A DNA stretch of 64,000 nucleotides from Eukaryota sp. TZLM1-RC. Taxonomy: Eukaryota; Metamonada: BaSk clade. The notes below the pieces were generated by a model that was given only the letters and a program-made list of their open reading frames with translations, searched no databases and was not told where the DNA came from. Shown piece after piece: positions 31,262-42,685 of the stretch. Every line of letters begins with the position of its first letter. The stretch's first letter is position 1. Location: contig JAUPSS010000003.1 of the NCBI GenBank assembly GCA_040285825.1, positions 2,480,001 to 2,544,000 on the forward strand. Direction: 5' to 3'. The translations under genes were made by a program, and so were the position numbers.

Positions 31262-32871
31262 CTGCAAATGTTTTCTTCCACCTGATTGTTTTACAAAATT
31301 TTAAGATCTAGTCAGAGTAAACGTGTTTGTAGAGTGTTATCGGCGAAAATGAAATTTCATCTGATACGAATGAAAATCAAAGTTCTAGTTTCATCTGTAT
31401 TGTTTGAGATGAGGTTAAGATCAATACTTACTTCAGTCATGACCAAAAGACAATTACAATGATTTGTGTGATAAGGCAAACTACAGCAAATACCATAATG
31501 ACCTAGAAAATGAAGTGTGAGGTGAGCCACATTATCAATAAATGAATCATGTCTCAAGTGAGAAATTTTGTTTATTTCGGGTCCCGGCTAACATGGACGA
31601 TCTAGTACTTAAAATTCTGGACTGCATCTTTTTGTTCCTCAACGGAGGAAGTTCGCAATCCTAAATTTTTAAGAACATATCAGTTATTGTAATATTATTG
31701 AGAATTTTTGAAGAGCAATAATTTTTGGCAATAATTTCGAATCATTAAATGATGGGATAATAATTACAATCACAAACAAAAAAGAAGATAACACATCCCC
31801 TTATGTTGTTGTTATTGATCGACTAGACTAATAAACAGATGAAGAATTCAGATAATGACGTGGCACTTGTTCAAGAACATGTATTTTTATAAATAAAACT
31901 CTCTTTTTCTTCTTTTCATTGGTATTTCAGCCCAACAACATCATATAGTACATAAAGACTACAACATTATAACTCTGAGATGTTCACTAACTGTGTTTAT
32001 CAGCAACAACACTTAGAAGACATCCAATTTTTCATTAATAAAAATTCCATTATTAGTCAATTCTGAACGAAAGCTGACTTTTGAATACAATGAATCACCT
32101 AATTCCATGAAAATGATTCGAAATATGTAAAACTTGAAAGTAGAATTATTCAATTCCACTGTAGTCGACTCCCCATCAATTAGGGCAAAATACTGAATTG
32201 TCTATGGTCATAATAAACATAATGAACAACAGTTGAAGCAACAAGTTGTGGTACCTTTTCGCTAATCACCAGTGAGTGTCGGCTTGTTGAGCATTTGAAG
32301 CCATCAATTCAAAAAATCATCACTTGAATCTTTTTGGTGGCATTATCTACACCGCTTACCTTAAATAATGTCACACACATTAATTTGGAACTGACATTAA
32401 TTGAGGTGTGTCAACATTGATGTGAGTGACATTAATTTGGAAAGTTTCGAATTAATGTCACCAACTTTATAACCTAATTCATTGTTTAACTAATATCCAA
32501 ATAACTTATTTTCTACTGCTTTACCTTCAACATGGTCTTTGTGTAATCGTACAATGTTTTGCAACACATGCGACAGTGGAAAAACTTCCCAATGACCCGT
32601 CACATTGAGCACAAATCCACAGCGGATCATGGCCATTCCGGCGTATGTCAGACCGTCTTCATTTCGGATTTCGTGGACTTTTTTACTATTTGTTGTAGCT
32701 AGGTTTTAAAAGATATTGCTTACCAGGATTTCTTAGCATTCCAGATTCACCCCAGTTTTGGTCAGTAATCATTCGCAACTTTTCGCACTCCCATTTGACT
32801 GTCCAAAACTCCTTGATCTTCTCGATTACAAAAGAATCAGCTGGTTGACATAAATGTGTTTACACAACAGT
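31262..32871. other. Intergenic, no supported gene
   Basis: AT-rich. At 32360-32470 a GACATTAATT word recurs in direct and inverted orientation (TCACACACATTAATTTGGAACTG and GTGACATTAATTTGGAAAGT), perhaps an old small element. A TGACGTGGCA word is at 31856. ORF 31357-31557 (minus) has no domain. Confidence 0.4.
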
Positions 32872-33166
32872 GTGTAGATTAGAGATGGGCAAAAAACTAA
32901 ATTTCGGACTAAACTATGAACTAGACTAAAAATTAGTCTAACCCATAGTTCATCCGTTTATATTTATAGACTCAGTACGTCAAAAAATCTTCTGTTATAT
33001 CAGTATACATGAATACATTCAGCACTGTTGCATTCTCGTAGTGTTTTACATCTTTCAACCTAATGACTTATCATCCTTCCAAAAAACCTAATTTTGATAA
33101 GCCTAAAGTTGATCTGGTCCCTCTGTCTCCACACAAAACTTGGATTGGTCATCAACTTCATGCCTA

Positions 33167-33310
33167 GCGAGAGATTACCTCTCTAGTCAAGCTACATCCG
33201 TGCCATCAGAAAATATGTTTTCTGCAGAAGATGACGCCAGAATCAGAAGAAATAGATTGTCCCCTTTAAACATGAGAGTTCTAATCTCTTGGAAATCTTG
33301 GATTTGTTAA
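33167..33310 (+). pseudogene. hAT-4 transposase dimerisation-domain remnant
   Basis: 48 codons ending in TAA: ARDYLSSQATSVPSENMFSA, then RRNRLSPLNMRVLI and WKSWIC. This is the hAT C-terminal pattern (A-S-V-P-SE-FS...RNRL-P...L-SW). The rest of the gene is deleted. Confidence 0.8.
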
Positions 33311-33834
33311 TGGCTGGCAGCTAGAACTTTATTAATCAATGATAACAGTTTATTAGTTTTTCTGCAGAACATGAATTAATTTATGTATATTATCCAGTTT
33401 TAGTGTGGTTTGTTTATCACAAAATAAACACCTTTTCTGATGTTGATTGGGTAAAGAGTGTTGTTTATAATGTGTTTCTCTCTCACTTTCGTATCAAAGA
33501 AGGGAGAGTTGATGTTTATTGTAAAGCCTATTAACATATGGTATACATTTAATACATGGTTCATCTTTCATCATATTTCTCTATTTGGATAATAAAGTTT
33601 ATTGTCAACTGAGTTGTTACACGAGGTAGTCCGTAGTGCGTTCAATTGAACTACGAACTAGTCTTTAGTCTGCTAAAACGAACTGAGAACTAGTCCGTAG
33701 TGCGTTTGAATGAACTAAGGACTAGAGATTAGTTCGTTCGTTTCGCGTTCGTTCATCGGCTAGTCTAGTCCGTAGTTCATATGAACGAACTAGTTCGTAA
33801 TTACAATTACTCATTTGTTAAATTGTAAACATTC

Positions 33835-34445
33835 AATTACTTTTAGAAGCAAAGTTCATGATGCTGTAAGAGACCAGTTATATTGTATGTGTAAGTCTCA
33901 TTGAATGGAATCCTTTTTGGAACCTCTGTTGTCAAATCTGTTTGATGCTGAAGATGATTTCTTAAGAATAATAGAGGTGATGTTATTTTACCTGGATTAG
34001 ATGGAAGCTTCATTTTATTGGTTGTAATGTCTGTTGATCCTTGTAATGCCTCAAATGAAAGGCTTGTTAATTCTGAAATTCATAATCCTCCTTCAAATGC
34101 TGAAAATTTCAAATTCCAAAAATACAATGAACCTTTGTCCAAATTGGCCAGTCTACAGCATGCAAAATACAATTTGTATCCATTTGTTTTTTCCCTTTTT
34201 GGTTCACTTGCACCAACTGCTTTACGTTTTTTGGATGATTTTGAAATGATTGTAAAGAGAAGAACTGGCAGAAATTTCAACAGATTGTTTTGGCAAAATA
34301 GAATTGTGTTTTCTATTTTTAAGGGGATGTTGAAGATGGTTTCTGATGCTTTGCTTTCTCTTGGATTTCACTATGAGAGAGTTGCATCTAGTGTATTTTT
34401 TGGGAGAGATGGTTTTTTTAGATGTTGATTTATAGGTTTTGAATA
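33835..34445 (+). pseudogene. LINE-B 3' fragment inside hAT-4
   Basis: Contains the frame 34018-34428 (PLSKLASLQHAKYNLYPFVF, FGSLAPTALRFLDDF, FWQNRIVFSIF). It matches the C-terminus of the LINE-B copy at 52.2-53.0 kb (PLAQLGSVKHVKYQF, FGNIGPSGLHFLENF, FWLNRIVFCIF). Upstream parts have stops. AGTTCGTA occurs on both sides and may be the target duplication, but similar words belong to the hAT ends. Confidence 0.8.
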
Positions 34446-34513
34446 AAATAGAAATTGAATTAAAAAAGTTCGTAGTCCGCTTAGTCCGGACGATGCCCAT
34501 CTCTGGTGTAGAT

Positions 34514-35380
34514 CAAAGGTCTGTCGAGAAAGTCCAAGTTCTTAAGGTCTTGAAGCACTTCTTGACAAATGCAACATATTGATAAGGAATATGAAAACAT
34601 AAAATACACAACTCAAACTCCACATCCTCAAAACCTGCATCCCACATCAAAACATTTAATGCAACATATCAATTGCTGAATTCAATTGCGTGTTCAAATA
34701 CAAACGAATCGTGACCAAAAATCACCTTCTATGAAAAATTATTGCCCATTTTCACCTGAAACAAGTGTTGTGTGCCCAATATCAACTCCTTTGTTTGTTT
34801 TGAAGGTTCTAGGTTGACTTAAATATATACTATTTTATTCTTGTCTTGAACACTTCATACTATCTACCCGATATGTGACCAATATCTATTATGTAATCAC
34901 ATCTACTACATTTGTTCTTATTATAACTTCAGCAGATTCATCTATCCCACGTTACGTTTCCTTCCAGTCACACTGAACTACGTGAAGAGCGTGATGCTTT
35001 GTTGGAAATAACACATGGCGCTTACAAAAGCTGAAGTGTATGGTTAAAGCTCCTCACTATTGCAATTCGGATGTACTGTAAAATCAGTCTTACAAAAATA
35101 ATGAACAGTGTACCAACTTACAGAGATCATCTTCGCGACTTCCCCGATTACGTAAAACTTTTAAGATATGAACGCAAACAATACCGTCCCTATCGACTGT
35201 CTTACAACTATACCGAGAAACATTTCCATATGGGTAAAATTTACTAACGAAACTATGCTCAGGGTGATGCAGTTTTTGGCAGGAAGTTGAACAGGAAACA
35301 ATGACATTGAATTAATGAACTCATTGGGTCTGACACTCAATGATTTTACAATGCTGTACAATGTTCGAACAATTAAATTG
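34514..35380. other. Intergenic, nothing recognised
   Basis: AT-rich; only one short minus ORF (35161-35361) without a recognisable domain. Confidence 0.4.
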
Positions 35381-35976
35381 GACCCTGACTAAATGTACCA
35401 TTGATTGCACTATAAATTATAATTTTTTTGGTAAATGTACCATAAATTAACTGATGTACCATAAAAGGCATTTTTTATAGAAAACCTGTAATCAATACAA
35501 CTTTATTGGCGGTAACAAAAGCTCTATAAAACAAGCAATGGAACAGTTATAACTTAGCAGTTTTCACGTGGTCTACCTCGTGGACGTTTCACAGGAGGCA
35601 CTTCAAATGCAGAAGGATTTCTACGGGTACCTCTAGAACCTAAAGGTCGTCCCCTTGTCTTTTTTACAGAAGGAGCAAAAGGTATGTTCTGTACGGATGT
35701 CACCAATTGGTTTAAAGAAGACGTCACAAATTGACGCTGTTCTTCGGATAGCGAAGCGGAAGAAAGAAGCTCTAACGGCGTGGTATCAGTTGGAACAGAA
35801 ACTTGTGGCTGTGAGGGAACTTGAATAGGAACATGGGAATGCTCCAAATGCCATATATGAAGTTCAGACGAAACAGAATGTGGTACGTTGATGAAATTGT
35901 GGTACGTTTTCATTATGGTACATTTACCAAAAAATTATAATTTATGGTGCAATCAATGGTACATTTAGTCAGGGTC
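35381..35976. mobile_element. 596-bp inverted-repeat element carrying an AT-hook ORF
   Basis: GACCCTGACTAAATGTACCA at the left is mirrored by TGGTACATTTAGTCAGGGTC at the right. The inverted repeat runs about 64 bp with only a few differences. Flanks share TTAAATT (35373-35379 and 35977-35983; 35380 g against 35984 t). GTACCATA/GGTACATTTAC words repeat inside. The size suits a MITE, but a real ORF lies between the repeats. Superfamily is undecided. It ends 14 bp before the first Met of the TRIM-like gene. Confidence 0.85.
35554..35913 (-). CDS. AT-hook protein encoded in the inverted-repeat element
   Basis: 119 residues: a Pro/Ser/Thr-rich N-terminal half, a predicted helix (SLSEEQRQFVTSSLNQLVTS), then two AT-hooks, KTRGRPLGSRG and KRPRGRPREN (core RGRP). 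AT-hooks bind the minor groove of AT-rich DNA. Enclosed by the inverted repeats, it may be a remnant transposase tail or an element-encoded DNA-binding protein. No catalytic domain is present. The frame is uninterrupted, which is notable among the surrounding relics. Confidence 0.6.
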   Translation of the reverse strand: MKTYHNFINVPHSVSSELHIWHLEHSHVPIQVPSQPQVSVPTDTTPLELLSSASLSEEQRQFVTSSLNQLVTSVQNIPFAPSVKKTRGRPLGSRGTRRNPSAFEVPPVKRPRGRPRENC

Positions 35977-35990
35977 TTAAATTTACACGT

Positions 35991-37919
35991 ATGCAAGAAG
36001 AATATTCAGACATTTTTCACCACTCAAAATCTTATCTTTATCTCCCCATGTCACACCTAGAATGTGGGATATGTCTTCAGATTATGGAGCAACCCACCAC
36101 TCTCCCGTGTGGCCATAGCTTTTGTCGCGATCGCTGTTTGTTGCCCTCAAAGAAGCATAACTCAACCTGTCCTCAGTGCCGCGAGGAGATTCCCTCTATG
36201 TGTCACCGCGTCAACATCACTCTGCGGGACATCATCGACGCCTCCTCGCAACACTCTCCCGAACAGGAAAGCTGTTATCAATGCGAAGAAGCTCCTGCCA
36301 CTTTATTTTGTCCTGACTGCGATCGTCCTTTTTGCCAGGAATGCTCTTCCTTCATTCACAAGATAAAACATCTCCGTTCACACACCATCGTGCCCCTCTC
36401 CCAAAGATCCTCTGTCTCACTCCCTAAATGCCCTCATCATAAGGGTAAGCAGCTTGACCATTACTGCACCAAATGCAAGGTCGCTCTTTGTGATTCGTGT
36501 GGTTTGGTAGATGGACATTCTCTCCATCCAGAATGCCTTGTACCATTTGCAAAAGCAAAGGAAATACTTTCCCAGCAATCAAATCAATTACAAGAGTCAC
36601 TAGCTACAACTACCTTGCCTTTGGTTGAAGCTGGAGATAATGTCTCAAATGTGGTGAAGGAAACCATTGAAGGAACTCAATCAGTCATTCATGATTTGAT
36701 TGGTGATTTGATTCAGCAGTCTCAGTCCAAAATTCAACAGATTGATTCTTGTTCTTCTGTAGCAGAATCAATCAAATTTGATGGAAATGCCCAAGTCCAA
36801 GCCGAAAAACAGATTTCCAACGCTATTAATTCACTTCAAGAATTTAAAAGAATTTTAACTGATTGTTTTCAAGATGTAAAAACTAATATATATTTTTATC
36901 AAATTAATTTCTTGAGAGAATTGCTCCGTGAAGATTTCGATGATGTCACGAAGCTGAATATTTCGAAAAGAGCTCAAATAGGTCTTATTAATGTACAAAT
37001 CGACCCAGAATACCTTCTTTCAACTGAACAATTAAGTGAAACTCTTCCTTTGAATATTGACCAAGATATAAAACAGAAGTTGGTGAATAATTTTGTTAAT
37101 AATTCTACCTCCATTAGTTCAAATGATTTTGCTCAACTTTTAAACGTCCAACCCAATTTATTTTCTGATAATGAATTCCAATCATTACTTTGGAAAATTC
37201 AATTCAACGCCTTGAATAGTAATCAATTTAAAATTCTAATTAATTCTGCAATCAAATATTCAACTTCTTGGTTGTTAGGCAAGGCTATTGATCATTATGA
37301 ATTTGGTTCAAATCCGGAAGTTTTTACAATTTCGAGTGATTTATTATTAGACCTCAATCTTTCTAATTCAATTAATAAGAACAAGGAAGAATGGTTGGAA
37401 GGGGTTATTGTTGGTAATTGTTCATTTGACATTATTAATCAACTATGTCAAAAGTTATTGGGTAGGGAAACCAAATTCATGAAGTTTAATACAAATCAAA
37501 GTGGTTCTCGGATGGTGTTCTCAGAAGGTAATAGAAGGGTTTTAAATGATTGTTGTAGTAATTGGAAGCATTGTAATTTTGCAGCAATGGATTTCAATCC
37601 TAATAAGTTCAAAATTGCAATTCAAAGGACCAGGAAGGTGGGTGATAATGAATTAATTGGTTTTTGGACAATGGATGGTATTAGGAAGGGTACAGTGGAG
37701 GTACTTAGTGGAGGTACTTGTTATGGGACTGGGGGTGATCGTGGTAACTTCTCCCTCCCTCTAATGCACCAAGGAGACATTCTTTACGTCAATATTGAAA
37801 ACAATCAAGCTACTTTTAGCTTAAATGGCAGTAGTGATACCAAACCAATTCCAGCTGGAACTGTTTTTGGTTTATTGGTTAGGCATAAAGGTAGTGAATA
37901 CTCAATTGTAGATTATTAG
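35991..37919 (+). CDS. TRIM-like RING/B-box protein with SPRY-type C-terminus
   Basis: 642 codons if it starts at 35991; Met at 36048 (residue 20, just before the RING) is a likelier start because the first lies 14 bp from the mobile element. The RING is CGICLQIME...CGHSFCRDRC...CPQCREE. Two B-boxes follow (CYQCEEAPATLFCPDCDRPF and CPHHKGKQLDHYCTKCKVAL...H), then a helical or coiled-coil region (about 190-330) and an Asn/Ile-rich middle. The C-terminal ~140 residues are SPRY-like (GFWTMDGIR, FSLPLMHQGDILYV, AGTVFGLL). The plan is that of TRIM ubiquitin ligases: RING for E2, B-boxes and coiled coil for oligomers, SPRY for targets. Targets are unknown. Intronless. The last ~25 codons and 3' flank are shared with the BTB gene at 19767. 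Confidence 0.85.
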   Translation: MQEEYSDIFHHSKSYLYLPMSHLECGICLQIMEQPTTLPCGHSFCRDRCLLPSKKHNSTCPQCREEIPSMCHRVNITLRDIIDASSQHSPEQESCYQCEEAPATLFCPDCDRPFCQECSSFIHKIKHLRSHTIVPLSQRSSVSLPKCPHHKGKQLDHYCTKCKVALCDSCGLVDGHSLHPECLVPFAKAKEILSQQSNQLQESLATTTLPLVEAGDNVSNVVKETIEGTQSVIHDLIGDLIQQSQSKIQQIDSCSSVAESIKFDGNAQVQAEKQISNAINSLQEFKRILTDCFQDVKTNIYFYQINFLRELLREDFDDVTKLNISKRAQIGLINVQIDPEYLLSTEQLSETLPLNIDQDIKQKLVNNFVNNSTSISSNDFAQLLNVQPNLFSDNEFQSLLWKIQFNALNSNQFKILINSAIKYSTSWLLGKAIDHYEFGSNPEVFTISSDLLLDLNLSNSINKNKEEWLEGVIVGNCSFDIINQLCQKLLGRETKFMKFNTNQSGSRMVFSEGNRRVLNDCCSNWKHCNFAAMDFNPNKFKIAIQRTRKVGDNELIGFWTMDGIRKGTVEVLSGGTCYGTGGDRGNFSLPLMHQGDILYVNIENNQATFSLNGSSDTKPIPAGTVFGLLVRHKGSEYSIVDY

Positions 37920-39861
37920 TGGTTTATAATTAGGATTGATTTTTGTTTTGTTGATGTAATGGTGATTTAGTAAATAAACTTTATTATGAATATATTCTTG
38001 AATTTTCCGCTGTATTTTTGAACCAAATCCTTGTTTCTGGGAGAGATGTTGCGATTTAGCATTGTTGAATGTTCTAGTGATTAATGAATGGAAATAAAAC
38101 TTAAATTTATAATGACTTTTACGCTGAGCTGGTCATAACTACCGAACAGTAAACGAAATTGAACATGTTTAACAGCTGTTAGAAATTTATTTCAAGAATT
38201 GGAAACTCCTTAGGATGTACCAAACAGAAACTTATTATTTTATTGCATCAACAATGAGCTTTGTTACAACTTTTTTCCGTAATCACATAGTTTTTGAAGT
38301 TTGAAACCGTGAGAATCTCACCAATTGAAATTCTTTCAATTGATTTTTTATGCCGAAAAGGAAATCAGTGCTCATTACATCTTTATTATGTTCATATCAG
38401 AAACAACAATAAATTCTTCAAACATGACTACACGATGAACAAAGACTGGAGACTTTCGACAATAAATTGCCCTTATGAAATGGGCTTTCATTCAATCTTA
38501 TTTCTATTCACATAACATGCACATAATACTATCTTCTTGATTCGATGGAAATACTGCAACACTCCAATCATTATAGCTAATTGAATTCCGGTGCTTTATA
38601 GAAAGACCTGTAATTATTCTTATTAAAAATTATTTATTTTTCAAAATCAAACAAAACAATTAAAAAGACACAAAACAAACGATTTTATGTCAATTTATTT
38701 ATTTTCTGTTTTGTTGTGTTCTAGGTTTGATTAATGTGATTAAATCTTGTTTGTTTCTGGAATTATTTGGCCAGTAATGGATGCAACTGAATATGTTTAA
38801 AAAATTGGTTTTTAAATGAGTAACATTCAATTAAAAAGTCTTAAATATTCACCACAATTAACTCAATCGTTACAACCATTAAATAGTAGTGTGCTACGAT
38901 CATTGGCCTTATCAATCAAAAGCTAATGTTTTTAATTGTTGAACAATTCATCTTTGTTTTATAAGAATTTGCACAATTGTTGTTTTCGAAGGTATCATCT
39001 GGAAAGTGCAACATCTGAAATTAAACATTCGTCATCACTTGATGGCTGAACCACGATTACTGCTTATTTGAGCTTATTGAAGGTATATTTTTATATACAT
39101 TGTTTTATTCAATGTATATTGGTTATTATCACTGTTTTGCTACCACTTGAAAAATGATACACCGAATCTGGGATCTAAAATTGGTTGACTCAGTTTTTGG
39201 AACTTCAAGATATTCATTGCTGTATAATTGGATTAAAAAAAGATGACTAATTTATGAAGAGTTGGTTTTAAGACTATATAGAAAAATAAAAAGAAATGAG
39301 TTAAAAATTGTCAGCCACACAGTTTGTTTTCTTAAAATCACAACTCCATTTTGCTCAGATAGTCTGTACTTTGAAATTTTCAATAACGTTCTGTAGTTGC
39401 AGAATGTGACAAAAATTCACTACAATCATTTTTGACAATGAAACAATATGACGTAAAATGTTTTTGATAGAGGAACAGAACCGAATCAATTGTTCTTTTC
39501 TTCAGTCCACATTGTCGATCGTCAACTTGCAAATGAATCTCTCCAACATTACTAAACTCTATTTAAATTACCCATTGAACTGATAAACATTCAAAAATTT
39601 GCCAAAAACAGGACATATAGATTTTCTTGTTTCAATGACTTTTCTAATACTTCAAATAGTTGAATTTAAAGAAGTAATAAACGACATATCATCTATAAAA
39701 ATTATATTATTTTTGAAGAAAACATAACATTTAGTTGTAACTAACTCTAATATGATCAAACTAATTCTACACACTTAACCACTTAACAAAGAAAAAACTA
39801 GAACAATTACTGAACACAATATACTTTAAACCAAAACCTAATCTTTATCAGAAACTCCAAC
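37920..39861. other. Long AT-rich intergenic region
   Basis: About 1.9 kb. The 37920-37990 part is the 3' flank shared with the BTB locus and includes AATAAA-like signals. The rest holds only one short ORF (38294-38515) and nothing recognisable on either strand. Confidence 0.5.
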
Positions 39862-41604
39862 TTATTTGTTCTTTTTCTTAACCTCCCTCATCATTTCATC
39901 TTCTTCCATTCTCCTTTTTTCTGCTAAAAGTTTTGTAAAACCAACATCACTGCACGTCTCATCAGCCATTCTTTCCACAATCTTACCTTTTTCATACTCC
40001 ACTGCCTCTTTTTCTAACAAACTTGCATCAAATACAGGTTTGGGTTGGGTTTTTTTATAAACTCCTGTAAATAAAGGATTTTTCTCCGCAATTTCAGCCT
40101 TTGCCAAGATGGCTTCTCTAGGATCGTCGTCTCGTATTGTACCAAGTGGTCCTGATTCTTCTAAATGTAATGCTTTTTCCATAAGTGCCGCAGTGGGGTT
40201 TATTTTGATTTGGCCAGTTGAATTATCCATTCCATCAGATTTTGGTGCCAAAACTGGACCTTTTTCTTGTTTTTTCTTGACATATTTCCGCCCTTCTAGT
40301 TCCTCTGGATCGACAATCGGACCTTCTAACTGTAGATCTTTTTCGACACGAGGTTTCCTTTTCAAACAGTTAAGTATCCCATGCCTCGACTCTACAGGCG
40401 AATACAGAAACCCAATTTTACCACTACTAGTTCCATAAAGGATTTGATTCAAATCACTAATCCAATCAACAGTGGTGACGTCACCAACAGCAACTTCTAG
40501 TATACTCAATTCCTCAGGTTTATTGACCTTACCAAAAGCAACACTGCCAAGACGTTCACCTTGGGTAGCTAAACTTGCACCAAAAACAGTATAGTCTTTA
40601 TTAAAACAAAAATCCCCAAATAGACCCCTACTTGACACGTCATGCCACGTCATCACTGGTTTAGAAAGTGATCTTATGTCAAATAAGAGAATGGAATTGG
40701 TTGTCCGAATAAACAAATTTGACTTATTTACAGACTCGAGCCCATCAGTAAATCCCATTTTTAAAATAGAATCACCATTGATAAATTGATTTATATTCAT
40801 TGACTCTAATGGTTTGTTACTCTTTCCAGCACCATCCCAAAACCTAATCATTGAATCATTTGAAGCTGAAGCTATAGCAGTGCCCATGTTGTTAAAACAA
40901 CTTGTTTGGAATTCAACAACTCCACCCTTCCAACCAGCTGAACGAAGAGAAAGGGTCAAAAAGCAACCAAATTCCACTTCATCAGTCTTCCAAAGTCTGA
41001 TTGTACCATCCGTTGATGATGTCATTATCACATCATTGTTGACCGGGTTAAAATCAATCGATTTGACTGATGACGTGTGACCATTTGTTCTAGTTGGATC
41101 AGCAATGTACATATCTCCTCTCTTCAAAGTTCCAACGACTTCCCCTTGATGGTCATACAACACAGGGCGATCACTATTGCCACAGACAGCAAAGAGGTTT
41201 TTAGAGGGGGAGGTTGAGATCGAAGTGACGTAGTTGCGGGATTCAAGGTAGGGTACTTGTTCAGAAAAGTAACGAAAGCGGGAATCAAGGGAGTTAAAGT
41301 CGTAGAAACGAAGATGACCGTCTGTAGAGGAGGTGGCGAGCTTGCGAACGGATGGGATGTATTTGGTAGAAGTTATTGGTTTATCGTGACATTGGAAGGA
41401 AGAGTGATGAGAGCATGGTACTCCAAGGGAAGATACAGTGGTGCTATCGAGATCAACGGCAGAAACTGTAGGATATTTTGGAGAAGGAAGATCTGAAGGT
41501 ACTTTATAAGATGATGGCAGGGGAGGTCCAATGGAGAGTGGGGCAATGGTCCTGTATTCATGTTGAGCTAAGATACTGGAAAACTCTGCTTCATTGTAAT
41601 TCAT
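39862..41604 (-). CDS. WDR70: WD40 protein, WDR70-like
   Basis: I choose Met at 41604 (MNYNEAEFSS); an in-frame Met at 41658 adds 18 residues of poor context. A short N-terminal tail leads to at least six WD40 repeats (about 70-400): DKPITSTKYIPSVRKLATSS, HTSSVKSIDFNPVNNDVIMT...GTIRLWKTD, SASNDSMIRFWDGAG and FDIRSLSKPVMTWHD. The order of repeats, GTLKRGDMYIADPTRTNGHT before the central blade and the charged C-terminal helix (RRMEEDEMMREVKKKN) fit WDR70, a conserved nuclear protein linked to H2B ubiquitylation and DNA repair in other organisms. Function here is by homology. No intron is visible. A TGATGACGTGGC word lies in the CDS at 40644-40655, read in a different frame from the one used in two other genes. 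Confidence 0.8.
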   Translation of the reverse strand: MNYNEAEFSSILAQHEYRTIAPLSIGPPLPSSYKVPSDLPSPKYPTVSAVDLDSTTVSSLGVPCSHHSSFQCHDKPITSTKYIPSVRKLATSSTDGHLRFYDFNSLDSRFRYFSEQVPYLESRNYVTSISTSPSKNLFAVCGNSDRPVLYDHQGEVVGTLKRGDMYIADPTRTNGHTSSVKSIDFNPVNNDVIMTSSTDGTIRLWKTDEVEFGCFLTLSLRSAGWKGGVVEFQTSCFNNMGTAIASASNDSMIRFWDGAGKSNKPLESMNINQFINGDSILKMGFTDGLESVNKSNLFIRTTNSILLFDIRSLSKPVMTWHDVSSRGLFGDFCFNKDYTVFGASLATQGERLGSVAFGKVNKPEELSILEVAVGDVTTVDWISDLNQILYGTSSGKIGFLYSPVESRHGILNCLKRKPRVEKDLQLEGPIVDPEELEGRKYVKKKQEKGPVLAPKSDGMDNSTGQIKINPTAALMEKALHLEESGPLGTIRDDDPREAILAKAEIAEKNPLFTGVYKKTQPKPVFDASLLEKEAVEYEKGKIVERMADETCSDVGFTKLLAEKRRMEEDEMMREVKKKNK

Positions 41605-42004
41605 AGTATGTGCAGAGACCAATTTATTTTGATTTTCAATAGGAAAAAGAAAAAGCAAATCATGAGGTCAATCAATTTTGATTGTTTGAATCAATTGATT
41701 ATTTGAGGTCTTAAATCAAAATCGTCCTTGCAAAGTGTGTTGAAAGGCATGTATAGTGTTTTTTCGCATTTGAAGTTTTAAGGGTGTTTCAAAGGTTTCA
41801 ATTTTGCACCAAGATCACATTGGTTAAACCCTGAAAGTTGTGGTTCAAATTTCTTAAATGCTGACAGAGAGTTCTCTTATTTCTACTGTTAAATCTGCTT
41901 ATAATCCTAATGATAACTGAAAGTGAATAGGTTATCCACACGCTTAAACTGCTTGAAAAACTCTTATAATTGTCAATTAGTTATATTCAAGCAAAAGAAC
42001 AACT

Positions 42005-42685
42005 CACTTTGCAACATGCTCTTAATTGTTAGAAATTGATAACTTATCGTTCTTCATTACATGATGCTGTTAGAGACACTGTTTTTAATATGGCACCAAA
42101 TGCGAGAAGCTCGTGTATCAAAGAGTCTCTACTGAAAGAAACACTGTCATTGAATAATTTCGGTTCTGATGACAAAGGTGAAATATACTGTGATTGGATT
42201 GAGAACTCTGAAGCTGTTGTTGACTTTGTCTTCTGTAATGTTGCAAATGACACTTTGGTTCAAGGAAGGAAACTTAATGCTGTAGATGCTCTTGAATTCA
42301 AAGCCAAAGAAAAACATAGAAAATATGACAAAGATATTGAAGAAACTAATGCTGATAGAAATAGACCACTTGTTTTTATTGCTTTCCCATTTTCGATAAA
42401 CGGAAGACTATCAGTAGAAGCAGAAACTTTTTTTCAATAATTTCCGAAAAATGTTTAAAGAAAAAACAACGAAAAGATTTGATTTCTTTTTATGACGCTC
42501 TCGAATTCAATTTGTTATTATTAATAGATTGCCTCGGTTTTTCAATCGAATTGGAGGAGCTTTAGCGAGACAGCAAGCAGATCCTGATTTTGTAGAGGAA
42601 ATCTTGGTTCAATGAATTTCGTCCCATTAGTTATGAGTTTATTTTGTCAAGTGTGGAAGTTCAATAAACAGTTATGACTAACCAA
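42005..42685 (+). pseudogene. LINE-A 3' copy (endonuclease-like domain)
   Basis: Open frame 42036-42440 with DDKGEIYCDWIENSEAVVDF and ALEFKAKEKHRKYDK, then a frame break and the family 3' end (ATTTCGTCCCATTAGTTATG, TTCAATAAACAG). 5' truncated just before the knuckle His. Confidence 0.85.

Larger units (their letters stand above)
32880..34505 (+). mobile_element. hAT-4: 1626-bp hAT deletion derivative, perfect 8-bp TSD
   Basis: The left end is TAGAGATGGGCAAAAAAC; the right end read inward is CAGAGATGGGCATCGTCC. GTGTAGAT occurs exactly at 32872-32879 and 34506-34513. Subterminal AACTAGTCCGTAGTTC-like words are dense at 32900-32960 and 33620-33800. Only the transposase C-terminus survives, and LINE-B sits near the right end. 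Confidence 0.92.

Noticed and set aside
41704-42005. Possible 5' extension of the LINE-A copy at 42005
   Set aside because: The flank does not match the corresponding part of the longer copies beyond about 42000.
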